DNA of 57,676 bases from NCBI GenBank assembly GCA_903918315.1, contig CAIXEA010000057.1, positions 1 through 57,676 of the forward strand. Reading direction: 5' to 3'. Origin of the DNA: an uncultured Acetobacteraceae bacterium (GTDB lineage Bacteria > Pseudomonadota > Alphaproteobacteria > Acetobacterales > Acetobacteraceae). The position numbers and the translations under genes are program-made. A model generated the notes under the pieces. The model saw only the letters and a program-made list of their open reading frames with translations, did not search any database and was not told the DNA's origin. Of the stretch, positions 1 through 8,738 are shown piece by piece (position 1 is the stretch's first letter; each line of letters starts with the position of its first letter).

Positions 1-190
1 ATCGGCGAGGCGCGCGGTGTATTATTTCGGTATGACACCATATGACCCGGGCGGGCGCTTGGGCTGGGCCAGGATGAATAAGATGGGATAGCGGCTTGTC
101 ACAAGTCCGGCCATGACGGCGGCCGCGCTGTTGTGTCACCTTGCGATCCGCAGCCGCTTGCCAGTGAGCGGTGCTGTCGCGGTGGACCTT

Positions 191-1666
191 ATGGCCAAAA
201 TCATTCCCGTCCCGCTTTTCGATTGCGTTGTCTTCGGCGCCACGGGCGATCTGACCCTGCGCAAACTTCTGCCGGCGCTCTATTATCGTTTCCGCGATGG
301 CCAGATGCCGTCCGGGGCGCGGATCATCGGTGCGGCCCGCACGGCCTTGTCGTCGGAGGACTATCGTGTCCGTGCCGGCCAGGCGCTGGAAGAGCATGTG
401 GCGCCGGGTGATCTTGATCCGGACGTGGTCAGCCGGTTTGTCGCCACCGTGCACTACGCGGCCATCGACGCGGCGCATCCGGGCGCGGACTGGGCGGCCT
501 TGGCCGCGCTGCTCGATCCCGCGCGGGTGCGGGTCTTCTACCTCGCAACGTCGCCATCCTTGTACGGCTCGATCTGCCGCGCGCTGGCTGCCGCCGGGCT
601 GGTGACGGCGCAGTCTCGGGTGGTGCTGGAAAAACCAATTGGCAAAGACCTTGCTTCGGCACGGGAGATCAATGATCGCGTGGGGGACGTGTTCACGGAG
701 GCGCAGACCTTCCGCATCGACCATTACCTCGGCAAGGAAACCGTGCAGAACCTGCTGGCGCTCCGCTTCGCCAACACGATCTTTGAGCGGATCTGGTCGT
801 CCGATGTCATTGACCATGTGCAGATCACGGTGGCTGAGACAGTGGGGGTCGAAGGGCGGGGCGGTTATTACGACACCTCCGGCGCCTTGCGCGACATGGT
901 GCAGAACCACCTGGTGCAGCTCCTGTGCCTGATTGCGATGGAACCGCCGGTGTCGCTGCATCCCGACCGGGTCAGGGATGAGAAATTGAAGGTGCTGCGC
1001 GCGCTGAAGCCGATTCAGCCGCATGAGGTCGGGACGGTGACGGTTCGCGGGCAATATGGCGCGGGGGCGGTGAACGGGCATCCGGTGGGTTCGTACCAAG
1101 CCGATCTCGGGACCGGGGAATCCAGCAGCACGGAAACCTTCGTCGCCTTGAAGGTGGAGGTGCGCGGTTGGCGCTGGGCCAAGGTGCCGTTCTATTTACG
1201 CACCGGCAAGCGCCTGCCGCGCAAAGTGTCGGAAATCGTGGTGCAGTTCCGCGACCAGCCGTTTTCGCTGTTCCCACCGGAAGCCGGGGAAAAACGGCCG
1301 AACCGGCTGGTGATCAGACTGCAACCCGAGGAAGGTATCCGGCTTGAGGTCATGACCAAGGATCCCGGCCCAGGCGGCTTGCGCCTGTCCCCGACGGGTC
1401 TGGATATTCGCTTCGACACCGCCTTCGGCATGCGCTTCCCGGATGCCTATGAGCGGCTCCTGATGGATACCGTGCGCGGCGATGCGACATTGTTCATGCG
1501 CCGTGATGAGGTGGAGGCCGCCTGGACCTGGGTTACACCCATCCTGGAGGCCTGGGGCAACACCGTTGAGGTGCCCCGGCCCTATGCGGCCGGTAGCTGG
1601 GGACCCACCGCGGCGATCGCGCTGATCGAGCGGGATGGGCGGACCTGGAATGAGGATGTCGGATGA
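191..1666 (+). CDS. zwf: Glucose-6-phosphate 1-dehydrogenase
   Basis: Oxidises glucose 6-phosphate to 6-phosphogluconolactone with NADP+, the entry step of the oxidative pentose-phosphate and Entner-Doudoroff routes, in the cytosol. The 491-residue length is normal for the family. The nucleotide-binding motif GATGDL is at residues 16-21 and the active-site signature RIDHYLGKE at 175-183. I chose the ATG at 191 because it follows a GGTGGA box and gives the usual short N-terminus; an in-frame start at 113 would add 26 residues unlike the family. No pgl, edd or gnd partner is adjacent, so it seems to be a single-gene unit here. Confidence 0.95.
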   Translation: MAKIIPVPLFDCVVFGATGDLTLRKLLPALYYRFRDGQMPSGARIIGAARTALSSEDYRVRAGQALEEHVAPGDLDPDVVSRFVATVHYAAIDAAHPGADWAALAALLDPARVRVFYLATSPSLYGSICRALAAAGLVTAQSRVVLEKPIGKDLASAREINDRVGDVFTEAQTFRIDHYLGKETVQNLLALRFANTIFERIWSSDVIDHVQITVAETVGVEGRGGYYDTSGALRDMVQNHLVQLLCLIAMEPPVSLHPDRVRDEKLKVLRALKPIQPHEVGTVTVRGQYGAGAVNGHPVGSYQADLGTGESSSTETFVALKVEVRGWRWAKVPFYLRTGKRLPRKVSEIVVQFRDQPFSLFPPEAGEKRPNRLVIRLQPEEGIRLEVMTKDPGPGGLRLSPTGLDIRFDTAFGMRFPDAYERLLMDTVRGDATLFMRRDEVEAAWTWVTPILEAWGNTVEVPRPYAAGSWGPTAAIALIERDGRTWNEDVG

Positions 1667-1972
1667 CGCGTACCGGTGACAAAAGACGGCCCAGCCATGG
1701 GTGTGACTGGGCCGCACGTGTTGGTCCGGGTTGACCCGGGTCTATTCGACCCGCCAGAAGATGTGTCTGTTGGGGCACCACCGACTGGATGCCTGACGGT
1801 AAGGCTTGCGGTCCGGCAAAACTGTGAACCAGCTCACAGCCTGTGTCGTTATTTGGGCCGTATGTCGTTTTTTCGGGCACGATTTGCCAGAAAGCGTGGC
1901 GGCGGCGATGATTGGGCATTAAAGTGGGATGATCGCTGACAGGCGCGGCCATCCCTCTTTAAACACTAAGCT
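1667..1972. other. Intergenic stretch downstream of zwf
   Basis: No coding frame convinces me here. The one structured element is an inverted repeat at 1688-1713: GGCCCAG, a 12-base loop, then CTGGGCC. Read on the minus strand it is followed by TCTTTT, so it would work as a terminator only for leftward transcription. Read rightward, from zwf, it lacks a T-tract. Confidence 0.4.
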
Positions 1973-2078
1973 GATCGCGGGATTCAGACCTTCGGTGATT
2001 CCACCTACGGTCATCCCGCTCTACCCTGATCGCGGGATTCAGACCTTCGGTGATTCCACCGATGGTCATCCCGCTCTA
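1973..2078. repeat. Two tandem copies of a REP-like palindromic repeat
   Basis: Two near-identical copies of about 51 bases start at 1973 and 2028, a 55-base period. Each begins GATCGCGGGATTCAGACC and ends GGTCATCCCGCTCTA, so the ends can pair through GCGGGAT and ATCCCGC. They differ mainly at CTAC versus CGAT near the centre. A third copy lies in inverted orientation at 55869-55918. Size, dyad symmetry and intergenic position fit a REP or BIME-type element; no transposase gene was seen in the window. Confidence 0.75.
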
Positions 2079-2098
2079 TGCGCCAACCGGAGAAACCG

Positions 2099-2941
2099 AT
2101 GTCGACCACGCTTCCCCTTGCTTCCGAAACCGCGACCGCGCTTTTGCGCCAGCGTAACCGCGATGACGCGCTCGGCGCGCCGGCGCAGTGGAACGAGACT
2201 CTCGCTACCATTCTGAACCACCGCTCGGTGCGTGGCTTCCTCCCGGCGGACCTGCCCGCGGGCACGCTGGAACTGCTGGTGGCCGCGGCGCAATCGGCCT
2301 CGACCTCATCGAACCTGCAGGTCTGGAGCGTGGTGGCGGTGCGGGACACCGACCGGAAGTCCCGGATCGCCGAATTCGCGGGCAAGCAGCAGTTCATCCG
2401 CGATGCGCCGCTGATGCTGATGTGGCTGGCCGATCTGAACCGCATCGAGCAGATCGCGGCTGACAGGCAGACGACGGCGGACGCGACGAAGTATACCGAG
2501 GCGTTCATTCTGGGCGTGGTCGATGCGGCCCTGGCGGCGCAGACCGCGATGATCGCCGCGGAGTCGATCGGGCTGGGCGCGGTCTATGTCGGCGCGGTGC
2601 GCAACCATCCGGAAGAGATCGCGGCAGAACTGAACCTGCCGTCGAACGTGTTCGCGGTGTTCGGCATGGCCATCGGCGTGCCCGATCCGGCCAAGGAAAC
2701 CGGCATCAAGCCGCGTTTACCGCAGGAGATCGTGCTGCATCATGAGCAATACGACGCCGGCCTGAAGCGCGACGCGATTGAGCGCTATAACGGCGTGGCG
2801 CGGGACTTCATGCGCGAGCAGGGCATGAAGGAACAGGATTGGACGGCGCAAGCGACCGCGCGCCTGAAGGACGTGCCGGCGATGCATGGCCGCGACCGGA
2901 TGCGCGCGGCCCTGCTGAATCTTGGGTTTGAGTTGAAGTAA
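2099..2941 (+). CDS. NADPH-dependent nitroreductase (NfsA-like)
   Basis: Flavoprotein expected to reduce nitro compounds or quinones by two-electron transfer from NAD(P)H using FMN. The 280-residue protein has the family's N-terminal NHRSVRGF segment at about residues 40-47, a serine-rich stretch after it, and a C-terminal extension typical of the NfsA group rather than the shorter NfsB group. The ATG at 2099 follows GGAG with six bases between; an upstream in-frame ATG at 2078 lies inside the end of a repeat copy and is less likely. Single gene; the physiological substrate cannot be told. Confidence 0.85.
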   Translation: MSTTLPLASETATALLRQRNRDDALGAPAQWNETLATILNHRSVRGFLPADLPAGTLELLVAAAQSASTSSNLQVWSVVAVRDTDRKSRIAEFAGKQQFIRDAPLMLMWLADLNRIEQIAADRQTTADATKYTEAFILGVVDAALAAQTAMIAAESIGLGAVYVGAVRNHPEEIAAELNLPSNVFAVFGMAIGVPDPAKETGIKPRLPQEIVLHHEQYDAGLKRDAIERYNGVARDFMREQGMKEQDWTAQATARLKDVPAMHGRDRMRAALLNLGFELK

Positions 2942-2947
2942 GACCCG

Positions 2948-3136
2948 CTACACGTCGTCGGGGCTGATCGCCATGATCAGCTCCGCCGCCTGGCGATGCA
3001 CCTCGGCCTCACGTTCCAGGGTCTTGGGGAAGCGGGAACGCCGGGCCAGAACCAGCGCCCGCCTGGCCTGGGATTCGTGCCAGTCGCGAACCGCGATGAG
3101 GGCGGCATGCCAGCCGTTTTCGAAGTCGGTGGTGAT
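2948..3136 (-). CDS. Small conserved-looking protein with apparent ATC start
   Basis: A 62-codon minus-strand frame ends at TAG (2948-2950) and has the very high third-position GC of real genes here. The product would be helical and charged, with segments such as FENGWHAALIAVRDWHES and SRFPKTLEREAEVH. No ATG, GTG or TTG lies in frame before the tRNA gene. An AAGGA box (3145-3149) sits eight bases from ATC at 3134-3136, which is where a start should be. It may begin at the rare codon ATC, or be a gene whose ATG has mutated. I do not recognise the family. Confidence 0.4.
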   Translation of the reverse strand: MTTDFENGWHAALIAVRDWHESQARRALVLARRSRFPKTLEREAEVHRQAAELIMAISPDDV

Positions 3137-3168
3137 GAGGCTGTTCCTTAACCCTGTTGCAGGGCGGC

Positions 3169-3242
3169 TGGAGCGGGTGAAGGGAATCGAACCCTCGTGT
3201 GCAGCTTGGGAAGCTGCCGTTCTACCATTGAACTACACCCGC
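3169..3242 (-). tRNA. tRNA-Gly (anticodon CCC)
   Basis: The 74-base minus-strand gene folds as a cloverleaf. The acceptor GCGGGTG pairs with CACCCGC, the anticodon stem GCAGC/GCTGC holds the loop TTCCCAA, and the T-arm contains GGTTCGATTCC. The discriminator is T and the 3' CCA is encoded. The anticodon CCC reads the glycine codon GGG. Confidence 0.95.
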
Positions 3243-3315
3243 GTTCCCGCGTCGGTGTGTCGATATAAGCAAGCGCGCGCCATCGCGCAATCGGTCAACT
3301 GTGTGACACTGGCCG

Positions 3316-3342
3316 TTGACGGGGCTTTCCGCTTCCCTTAGT
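3316..3342 (+). promoter_or_regulatory. Possible metZ promoter
   Basis: TTGACG at 3316-3321 is followed after 15 bases by CTTAGT at 3337-3342. This would place a transcript start just ahead of the SAM-II riboswitch. The -10 match is weak and the spacing short, so this is tentative. Confidence 0.25.
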
Positions 3343-3366
3343 GACCACCGTATCGGGTTCGCCCGG

Positions 3367-3424
3367 TCCTCGTGATTTGTCCGGCCGGATTGCGGCGAGG
3401 TGAAACAAGCGCGCTAAAGAGGCC
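3367..3424 (+). promoter_or_regulatory. SAM-II (SAM-alpha) riboswitch upstream of metZ
   Basis: The leader shows the compact SAM-II layout: a P1 stem CCTCG (3368-3372) pairing with CGAGG (3396-3400), the conserved blocks TGATTT and ATTGC inside the loop, and a 3' segment GCTAAAGAGG (3413-3422) that can form the pseudoknot. SAM-II elements are known mainly from alphaproteobacteria ahead of metA, metX and metZ, where SAM binding lowers expression. The position about 70 bases before metZ fits control of translation initiation or transcript stability. Confidence 0.9.
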
Positions 3425-3493
3425 AGTCTCATGCCCTGAATCCGGGGCCGGAGACTGCTCAACGGTCGGTCCATCGCAAGAAGGACCCGCTTC

Positions 3494-4684
3494 ATGACCA
3501 AAGACCCCCGTTCCTACCGTCCGGCTACCCGCCTCGTCCAAGGCGGCGTGCAGCGCAGCCAGCATGGCGAAACCGCCGAGGCGCTGTATCTGACCTCCGG
3601 CTATGTCTATGACAGCGCCGAACAGGCGGAAGCCACATTCGCCGGCACCGTCGAACATTACCAATACTCCCGCTTCGCCAATCCGACACTCACCATGCTC
3701 GAACAGCGCCTGTGCCTGATCGAGGGGGCGGAGGAATGCCGCACCACCGCGACCGGCATGGCGGCGGTGAACGCGGCGCTGTTGTCGCATCTGAAAGCCG
3801 GCGACCGCGTCGTCGCATCGCGCGCGCTGTTCGGTTCGTGCCACTGGATCGTGTCGACGTTGCTGCCGAAATTTGGGATCGAGTCGGTGTTCGTCGACGG
3901 CTGCGACCTGGATCAATGGCGGGAGGCGTTGTCCCGGCCCACCAATCTGGTGCTGCTCGAAACCCCGTCCAATCCGATGCTGGATATCGTCGATCTGCCG
4001 GCAGTGGCGGAACTCGCGCATGCCGCCGGTGCCATCGTGGTGGTGGACAATGTCTTCGCCACGCCGCTGTTGCAGCAGCCGCTGACCATGGGCGCGGATG
4101 TGGTGGTTTATTCCTGTACCAAGCACATCGATGGTCAGGGCCGCGTTCTCGGCGGGGCGATCCTGTCCAACCGCAAATGGGTCAACGATGTGTTGCAGCC
4201 CTTCATCCGCAACACCGGCCCGGCGATGTCGGCGTTCAACGCCTGGATCCTGCTGAAGGGCATCGAGACGCTGGCGCTGCGCGTCGATGCCGGCTGCCGG
4301 GCCGCGGCATCCATCGCTGATTTCCTGGCTGGGCAGCCTGGCGTGACCCGGGTCTGGTACCCGACGCGGGCGGATCACCCGCAGGTGGAGCTGGCGCGCA
4401 AGCAGATGACCGCGGGCGGCACGGTGGTCACGTTTGAAGTCGCCGGCGGCAAGGATGCGGCGTTCAAGGTGATGAACGGGTTCGGGTTGATCGCGATCTC
4501 CAACAACCTGGGGGATTCGAAATCGCTGGCGACCCACCCCGCCACGACCACGCATATGCGTATTGGCGTGGATGAGCGGGCGCGGCTTGGCATCACCGAT
4601 GGGGTGATCCGGGTCTCCATCGGTCTGGAAGATCCCGAGGATCTCAAGGATGATCTGCGCCACGCGCTGGCGGCCATCGCCTGA
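3494..4684 (+). CDS. metZ: O-succinylhomoserine sulfhydrylase
   Basis: PLP enzyme that condenses O-succinylhomoserine with sulfide to give homocysteine, the direct sulfhydrylation route to methionine. The 396 residues match the MetZ branch of the Cys/Met-metabolism PLP family. The Schiff-base lysine is K210 in VYSCTKHIDGQG, the YSRFANPT substrate-loop motif is near residue 57, and the conserved ATGMAAV helix is near 94. AAGGA lies about nine bases before the ATG. The SAM-II riboswitch directly upstream supports the methionine role and predicts repression when SAM is plentiful. Confidence 0.93.
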   Translation: MTKDPRSYRPATRLVQGGVQRSQHGETAEALYLTSGYVYDSAEQAEATFAGTVEHYQYSRFANPTLTMLEQRLCLIEGAEECRTTATGMAAVNAALLSHLKAGDRVVASRALFGSCHWIVSTLLPKFGIESVFVDGCDLDQWREALSRPTNLVLLETPSNPMLDIVDLPAVAELAHAAGAIVVVDNVFATPLLQQPLTMGADVVVYSCTKHIDGQGRVLGGAILSNRKWVNDVLQPFIRNTGPAMSAFNAWILLKGIETLALRVDAGCRAAASIADFLAGQPGVTRVWYPTRADHPQVELARKQMTAGGTVVTFEVAGGKDAAFKVMNGFGLIAISNNLGDSKSLATHPATTTHMRIGVDERARLGITDGVIRVSIGLEDPEDLKDDLRHALAAIA

Positions 4685-4787
4685 GCGGGCGTTTTCTCCA
4701 CGCTGGACAATGCGCTGGTATTGCCTGATAGAATCGAAGGCCTGGGCGGAATGGTCCGCCCGGGCGAAACCGCAGGCTGGGCGTGTT

Positions 4788-5216
4788 ATGGCCGTTGACC
4801 ATCCCGACACCAATCAGGACGGCTACGTGTGCGTCACGCGGGGTGTGCGTGTGACCGTGCGATCGTTCTATCTGGACGACCAATCGCAGCCCGAGGACAG
4901 CCGCTTCGTCTGGGCTTACCGGGTACGGATCGAAAACCAGGGTGCCGAACCGGTGCAGCTGCTTCGCCGTACATGGGAAATCACCGACGCCCGCGGCCGC
5001 ACCCAGCACGTGAATGGCCCTGGGGTGATCGGTGAGCAGCCCTTGCTGGGACCTGGTGAGCATTTCGAATACACCTCAGGCACGCCGCTCCAAACCCCCT
5101 CCGGTTTCATGGTCGGCACCTATCACATGGTCGTGGCCGAGTCTGGGGAGGCGTTCGATGTCGCCATTCCCGCCTTCAGTCTGGACAGCCCGCATCAAGG
5201 CGGTAGGATGCACTGA
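4788..5216 (+). CDS. apaG: ApaG domain protein
   Basis: A 142-residue protein of the ApaG/DUF525 family, a small immunoglobulin-like beta-sandwich. Family hallmarks are the RVRIENQG strand, the segment WEITDARGRTQHVNGPGVIG and the following GEQPLLGPGEHFEYTSG. Its biochemical role is unsettled: the E. coli gene is linked to cobalt and magnesium efflux and to diadenosine tetraphosphate, and a related domain occurs in some F-box proteins. I chose ATG 4788 because upstream in-frame codons do not resemble the family. It lies between metZ and folE without overlap. Confidence 0.88.
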   Translation: MAVDHPDTNQDGYVCVTRGVRVTVRSFYLDDQSQPEDSRFVWAYRVRIENQGAEPVQLLRRTWEITDARGRTQHVNGPGVIGEQPLLGPGEHFEYTSGTPLQTPSGFMVGTYHMVVAESGEAFDVAIPAFSLDSPHQGGRMH

Positions 5217-5332
5217 TCCGGTCGTGCACACCGGCTTGTGGGGCGAACAAAGCGCACCATATCCGAACGGTGCCACCCGTCTGATTGGCACCCCATGAAC
5301 CGTCGCACCGACGAACCGGAGGAGCCAACGCG

Positions 5333-5974
5333 GTGAACATCGTCACGCCCAACCATCCCCAGGCCACACCCGCCGCGTCCGAACCGCGACCGAGCCGCAC
5401 AGAGGCCGAGGCGGCCATCCGCACCTTGTTGCGCTGGGCCGGCGATGATCCCAATCGCGAAGGGCTGGTCGACACACCCGCCCGCGTAGCCCGCGCCTAT
5501 GAAGAATTCTTCGAGGGATACACGGTCGACCCCGTCAATCTCCTGGAGCGCACGTTTGAGGAAACCGACGGCTACGATGAGATCGTGCTGCTGCGCGACA
5601 TTCGGCTGGAGAGCCATTGTGAGCACCACATGGTGCCCATCATCGGCCGCGCCCATGTCGCCTATCTGCCGCATCGGCGGGTCGTGGGGATCAGCAAGCT
5701 CGCCCGCGTCGTGGAGGCCTATGCCAAGCGACTGCAAATCCAGGAGAAACTGACGGCTCAGATCGCCAACACGATCCAGGATGTTTTGCAGCCCAAGGGC
5801 GTAGCGGTTGTCATCGAGGCCGCCCATCAATGCATGACCACGCGCGGCGTCCACAAGCCAGGGGTGACCATGGTGACCAGCCGTATGCTCGGCGCCTTCC
5901 GCGACGATGCGACCACGCGACGCGAGTTGCTGGCGATGATTGGCAGCCGAGGCACCGCCGTGACCGGGGATTGA
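5333..5974 (+). CDS. folE: GTP cyclohydrolase I
   Basis: Converts GTP to 7,8-dihydroneopterin triphosphate, the first step to folate and other pterins. The 213-residue product carries the zinc ligands C96 and H99 in CEHHM and C167 in QCMTTRG, plus the [17 protein letters not shown] segment of the active site. The likely start is GTG 5333, preceded by GGAGGAG with eight bases between; an in-frame TTG at 5285 lacks such a site. folP, another folate gene, is about 12 kb downstream, so the pathway is not clustered. Confidence 0.94.
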   Translation: MNIVTPNHPQATPAASEPRPSRTEAEAAIRTLLRWAGDDPNREGLVDTPARVARAYEEFFEGYTVDPVNLLERTFEETDGYDEIVLLRDIRLESHCEHHMVPIIGRAHVAYLPHRRVVGISKLARVVEAYAKRLQIQEKLTAQIANTIQDVLQPKGVAVVIEAAHQCMTTRGVHKPGVTMVTSRMLGAFRDDATTRRELLAMIGSRGTAVTGD

Positions 5975-6011
5975 GGGACGCCGGTTTGTGACATGCGTCC
6001 CAAAGGCCGCT

Positions 6012-6037
6012 TTATCCGCGGATGATTCAGCGGATAA
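6012..6037. promoter_or_regulatory. Perfect 8-bp inverted repeat upstream of prmC
   Basis: TTATCCGC and GCGGATAA flank a ten-base spacer, 24 bases before the prmC start. It could be an operator or a small RNA hairpin. No T-tract follows, so a terminator is unlikely. Confidence 0.4.
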
Positions 6038-6061
6038 CCAGCGCGGCCAGACGGCCAGGCC

Positions 6062-6883
6062 ATGACGATCGCCGAAATACTGCATCGGGCGGCCGGCAGA
6101 TTGCAGGCCGCTGGTATCGAGAACGCGCGTTTCGAGGCGCGGCTGTTGCTCGCGCATGTGCTGGGCTGCACGCCCTCGGATCTGCTGCGCGATGGCGCCA
6201 AGGCGATGGACCCCACAGCCCTCGAGCCGCTCCTCCAGCGACGGGCCGCCCGTGAGCCGCTGGCTTATATTGTCGGATATCAGCCGTTCTGGAGTCTGGA
6301 TTTCCTCGTCTCACCGGCGACACTGATCCCGCGTGCGGACTCTGAAACCCTGATCGAGGCCGCGCTGGCGCTCCCACCGCCCGCCCGGGTCCTGGACCTC
6401 GGGACGGGCACCGGGTGTCTGCTGCTGTCGATCCTCCATGAGCGTCCGGGCGGGTTCGGCATCGGAATCGACCTCAATCCGGACGCAGCCGCCCTCGCGC
6501 GCCAGAATGCGCGGGCGCTCGGCCTGGCGGATCGTGCCGCCTTCCTGTGCGGTCACTGGGCGGCGGCACTGACCGGGCGGTTCGATCTGGTGCTCAGCAA
6601 TCCACCGTATATCGAGACGGGCGTCATCGCGGGCTTGATGCCGGAGGTCGGAGGATACGAGCCCCCTATGGCTTTGGACGGCGGCCCGGATGGGTTGGAT
6701 GCCTATCGCGCTATCCTGCGCGCGCTTCCGGCACTCCTGACCCCCGCTGGGGCGGCCGTGTTGGAGCTCGGCGCCGGGCAGGTTGAATCGGTCCGAATGC
6801 TGGGATTTGCCGCGGGATTCGTGGCGACTGTCCGTAATGACCTGAACGGGATCGGGCGGGCCATCACCCTGCGCATGGCTTAG
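6062..6883 (+). CDS. prmC: Release factor glutamine methyltransferase
   Basis: Methylates the glutamine of the GGQ motif in release factors RF1 and RF2, using SAM. The 273-residue protein has the N-terminal helical domain with the motif RREPLAYI-like ARREPLAYIVGY, the SAM site LDLGTGTGCLLLS near residue 111, and the catalytic NPPY at 180-183. In many relatives prfA lies just upstream; here folE does, so prfA must be elsewhere. The DUF4167 gene follows, as it often does after prmC in alphaproteobacteria. Confidence 0.93.
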   Translation: MTIAEILHRAAGRLQAAGIENARFEARLLLAHVLGCTPSDLLRDGAKAMDPTALEPLLQRRAAREPLAYIVGYQPFWSLDFLVSPATLIPRADSETLIEAALALPPPARVLDLGTGTGCLLLSILHERPGGFGIGIDLNPDAAALARQNARALGLADRAAFLCGHWAAALTGRFDLVLSNPPYIETGVIAGLMPEVGGYEPPMALDGGPDGLDAYRAILRALPALLTPAGAAVLELGAGQVESVRMLGFAAGFVATVRNDLNGIGRAITLRMA

Positions 6884-7137
6884 GCGCGAAAAAATTGTTT
6901 GGCTTTAACGGGGTAGGAAGCTACCTTGGCGCGATGGCTGGAATCGTCGCGTAGCGGTGGGTTCCAGGTGTGGCCAATTCCGGGTGCGCAGCCCCTATTT
7001 GATGGGCCGCATACGAGCCAGCACCAACGCCGGTGGATATCGTGGCCAGCTTGGGGATCGGGCCCCGGGGCAATCCTTTGATTGTCACCCAACCGTACCC
7101 TGACTCGCCCGCAACGGGAAAGCACGACGGCAGAAAC

Positions 7138-7647
7138 ATGAACATGAAACGCATGCGTGGCCGCAACCACCGCTCAGGTGGCGGCGGCGGTGGGGGAGGC
7201 GGTGGCGGCGGCAATATCCGCCATAATGCCGGTGGCGGAATTCCGCTGAATCGCAATCATGTGTTCGACAGCAATGGTCCGGACATCCGGTTGCGCGGCA
7301 CATCGCAGCAGCTGTTCGAAAAATATCTACAGCTCGGACGCGACGCGACCAGCAGTGGCGACCGGGTGCAGGCAGAAGGCTATTTTCAGCATGCGGAACA
7401 TTATTTCCGTATCCTGAATGCCATGAACCAGGCCGCGCAGCAAAGCCAACCGCAAGGTCAGCAGCAGCCGGATGGCCGCGGTCCACAGCATGGTGGCGGG
7501 CACCGCCAGCGCTACCAGAACGAAGAGACCCAGCAACCCAGCACGCCCGAGGCCGCGCCCGAAGAAGCGGAAATCCGCTCGACCATCGTGGGCGAACAGC
7601 CGGAACCGCGTGAAATCCTGATCGCCGCGGCACCGCCGGAGGCGTGA
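7138..7647 (+). CDS. DUF4167 domain protein, Gly-rich N-terminus
   Basis: A 169-residue protein with a basic, glycine-rich N-terminus (MKRMRGRN, then twelve consecutive glycines interrupting a short lead), followed by the conserved DUF4167 core [29 protein letters not shown] at about residues 40-68 and [14 protein letters not shown]. The rest is glutamine- and proline-rich and probably disordered. The basic Gly/Arg-rich start suggests RNA binding, but function is unknown. ATG 7138 is chosen; an ATG at 7144 is also possible. The glycine run is coded by a GGC/GGT tract at about 7178-7213 that could slip in replication. Confidence 0.8.
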   Translation: MNMKRMRGRNHRSGGGGGGGGGGGGNIRHNAGGGIPLNRNHVFDSNGPDIRLRGTSQQLFEKYLQLGRDATSSGDRVQAEGYFQHAEHYFRILNAMNQAAQQSQPQGQQQPDGRGPQHGGGHRQRYQNEETQQPSTPEAAPEEAEIRSTIVGEQPEPREILIAAAPPEA

Positions 7648-7675
7648 TCATGGGGGCGAGCACCGAAATCGCCCC

Positions 7676-8728
7676 ATGAGCGACGATCGCGCGATCTCCC
7701 CCGATCGGCGGGAGGAGGACGGGGCGGAAGCCTCCCTCCGGCCGCGTACACTCGCCGAATTCACGGGGCAAAAAGCATCGCGGGAAAACCTCGCGGTGTT
7801 TATCCAGGCCGCGCGGGGCCGGAAAGAAGCCCTCGACCATGTGCTGCTGCACGGCCCGCCAGGCCTGGGCAAAACCACATTGGCACAGATCGTGGCCGGT
7901 GAGCTCGGCGTCGGGTTCCGGGCGACCTCCGGGCCGGTGATCCAGCGAGCCGGGGATCTGGCCGCCATACTGACCAATCTGCAACCGCGCGATGTGCTGT
8001 TCATCGATGAAATCCATCGACTGCAACCCGCCATCGAGGAAGTGCTCTATCCCGCGATGGAGGATTTCCAGCTCGATCTGATCATCGGGGAGGGGCCAGC
8101 AGCCCGGTCGGTGCGGATCGATCTGCCGCCGTTTACCCTCGTCGGTGCGACCACGCGGGCGGGGTTGCTGGCCACCCCATTGCGCGACCGCTTCGGCATC
8201 CCGCTGCGGCTGGTGTTCTACACCCCCGAAGAGCTGCGCCTGATCGTCACGCGCGGGGCCCGGCTGTTGAATTTCGCCCTGACCGAAGACGGTGCCACGG
8301 AAATCGCCCGCAGATCACGCGGTACCCCCCGTATCGCCGGCCGGTTGCTGCGCCGGGTCCGGGATTTCGCCGCCGTGGCCGAGTCAGGCCCCGTTGACCG
8401 CAAGCTGGCGGATGCCGCTTTGACCCGATTGGAAGTCGATCGTCTGGGGCTGGACGCGATGGATCGCCGCTATTTGCGCCGGATCGCCGAACATCATGCC
8501 GGCGGCCCGGTTGGGGTCGAAACCCTGGCCGCCGCGCTGGCCGAAGCGCGCGACACGCTGGAAGATGTCATCGAGCCCTTCCTCATCCAGGAAGGCTTGA
8601 TCCTGCGCACCAGCCGCGGCCGCATGCTGGGTGAGCCGGGTTGGCGTCATCTGGATCTCAAGCCCCCCAAAGGGGCGGTCGCTCAGCTCGATCTCCTGCG
8701 CGACCAACTGGAGTCCAGTGAGACGTAG
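7676..8728 (+). CDS. ruvB: Holliday junction branch-migration helicase RuvB
   Basis: Hexameric AAA+ motor that drives branch migration with RuvA. The 350-residue protein has Walker A GPPGLGKT at 60-67, Walker B DEIH at 111-114, sensor 1 GATTRAG, the arginine-finger region PLRDRFG, and the C-terminal winged helix with [12 protein letters not shown]. It follows the DUF4167 gene by 28 bases and precedes ybgC by 10. The usual ruvC-ruvA pair is missing upstream, where prmC and DUF4167 stand instead. Confidence 0.96.
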   Translation: MSDDRAISPDRREEDGAEASLRPRTLAEFTGQKASRENLAVFIQAARGRKEALDHVLLHGPPGLGKTTLAQIVAGELGVGFRATSGPVIQRAGDLAAILTNLQPRDVLFIDEIHRLQPAIEEVLYPAMEDFQLDLIIGEGPAARSVRIDLPPFTLVGATTRAGLLATPLRDRFGIPLRLVFYTPEELRLIVTRGARLLNFALTEDGATEIARRSRGTPRIAGRLLRRVRDFAAVAESGPVDRKLADAALTRLEVDRLGLDAMDRRYLRRIAEHHAGGPVGVETLAAALAEARDTLEDVIEPFLIQEGLILRTSRGRMLGEPGWRHLDLKPPKGAVAQLDLLRDQLESSET

Positions 8729-8738
8729 GGTCTGTTAA

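Noticed and set aside
3338-4813. Long minus-strand open frame opposite metZ
   Set aside because: It is a high-GC antisense shadow of a well-supported enzyme, with no recognisable domain. Its span also covers the riboswitch and leader.
7178-7213. GGC/GGT-rich tract as a possible regulatory or CRISPR-like repeat
   Set aside because: It codes in frame for a glycine run typical of DUF4167 N-termini; no spacers or longer repeats.
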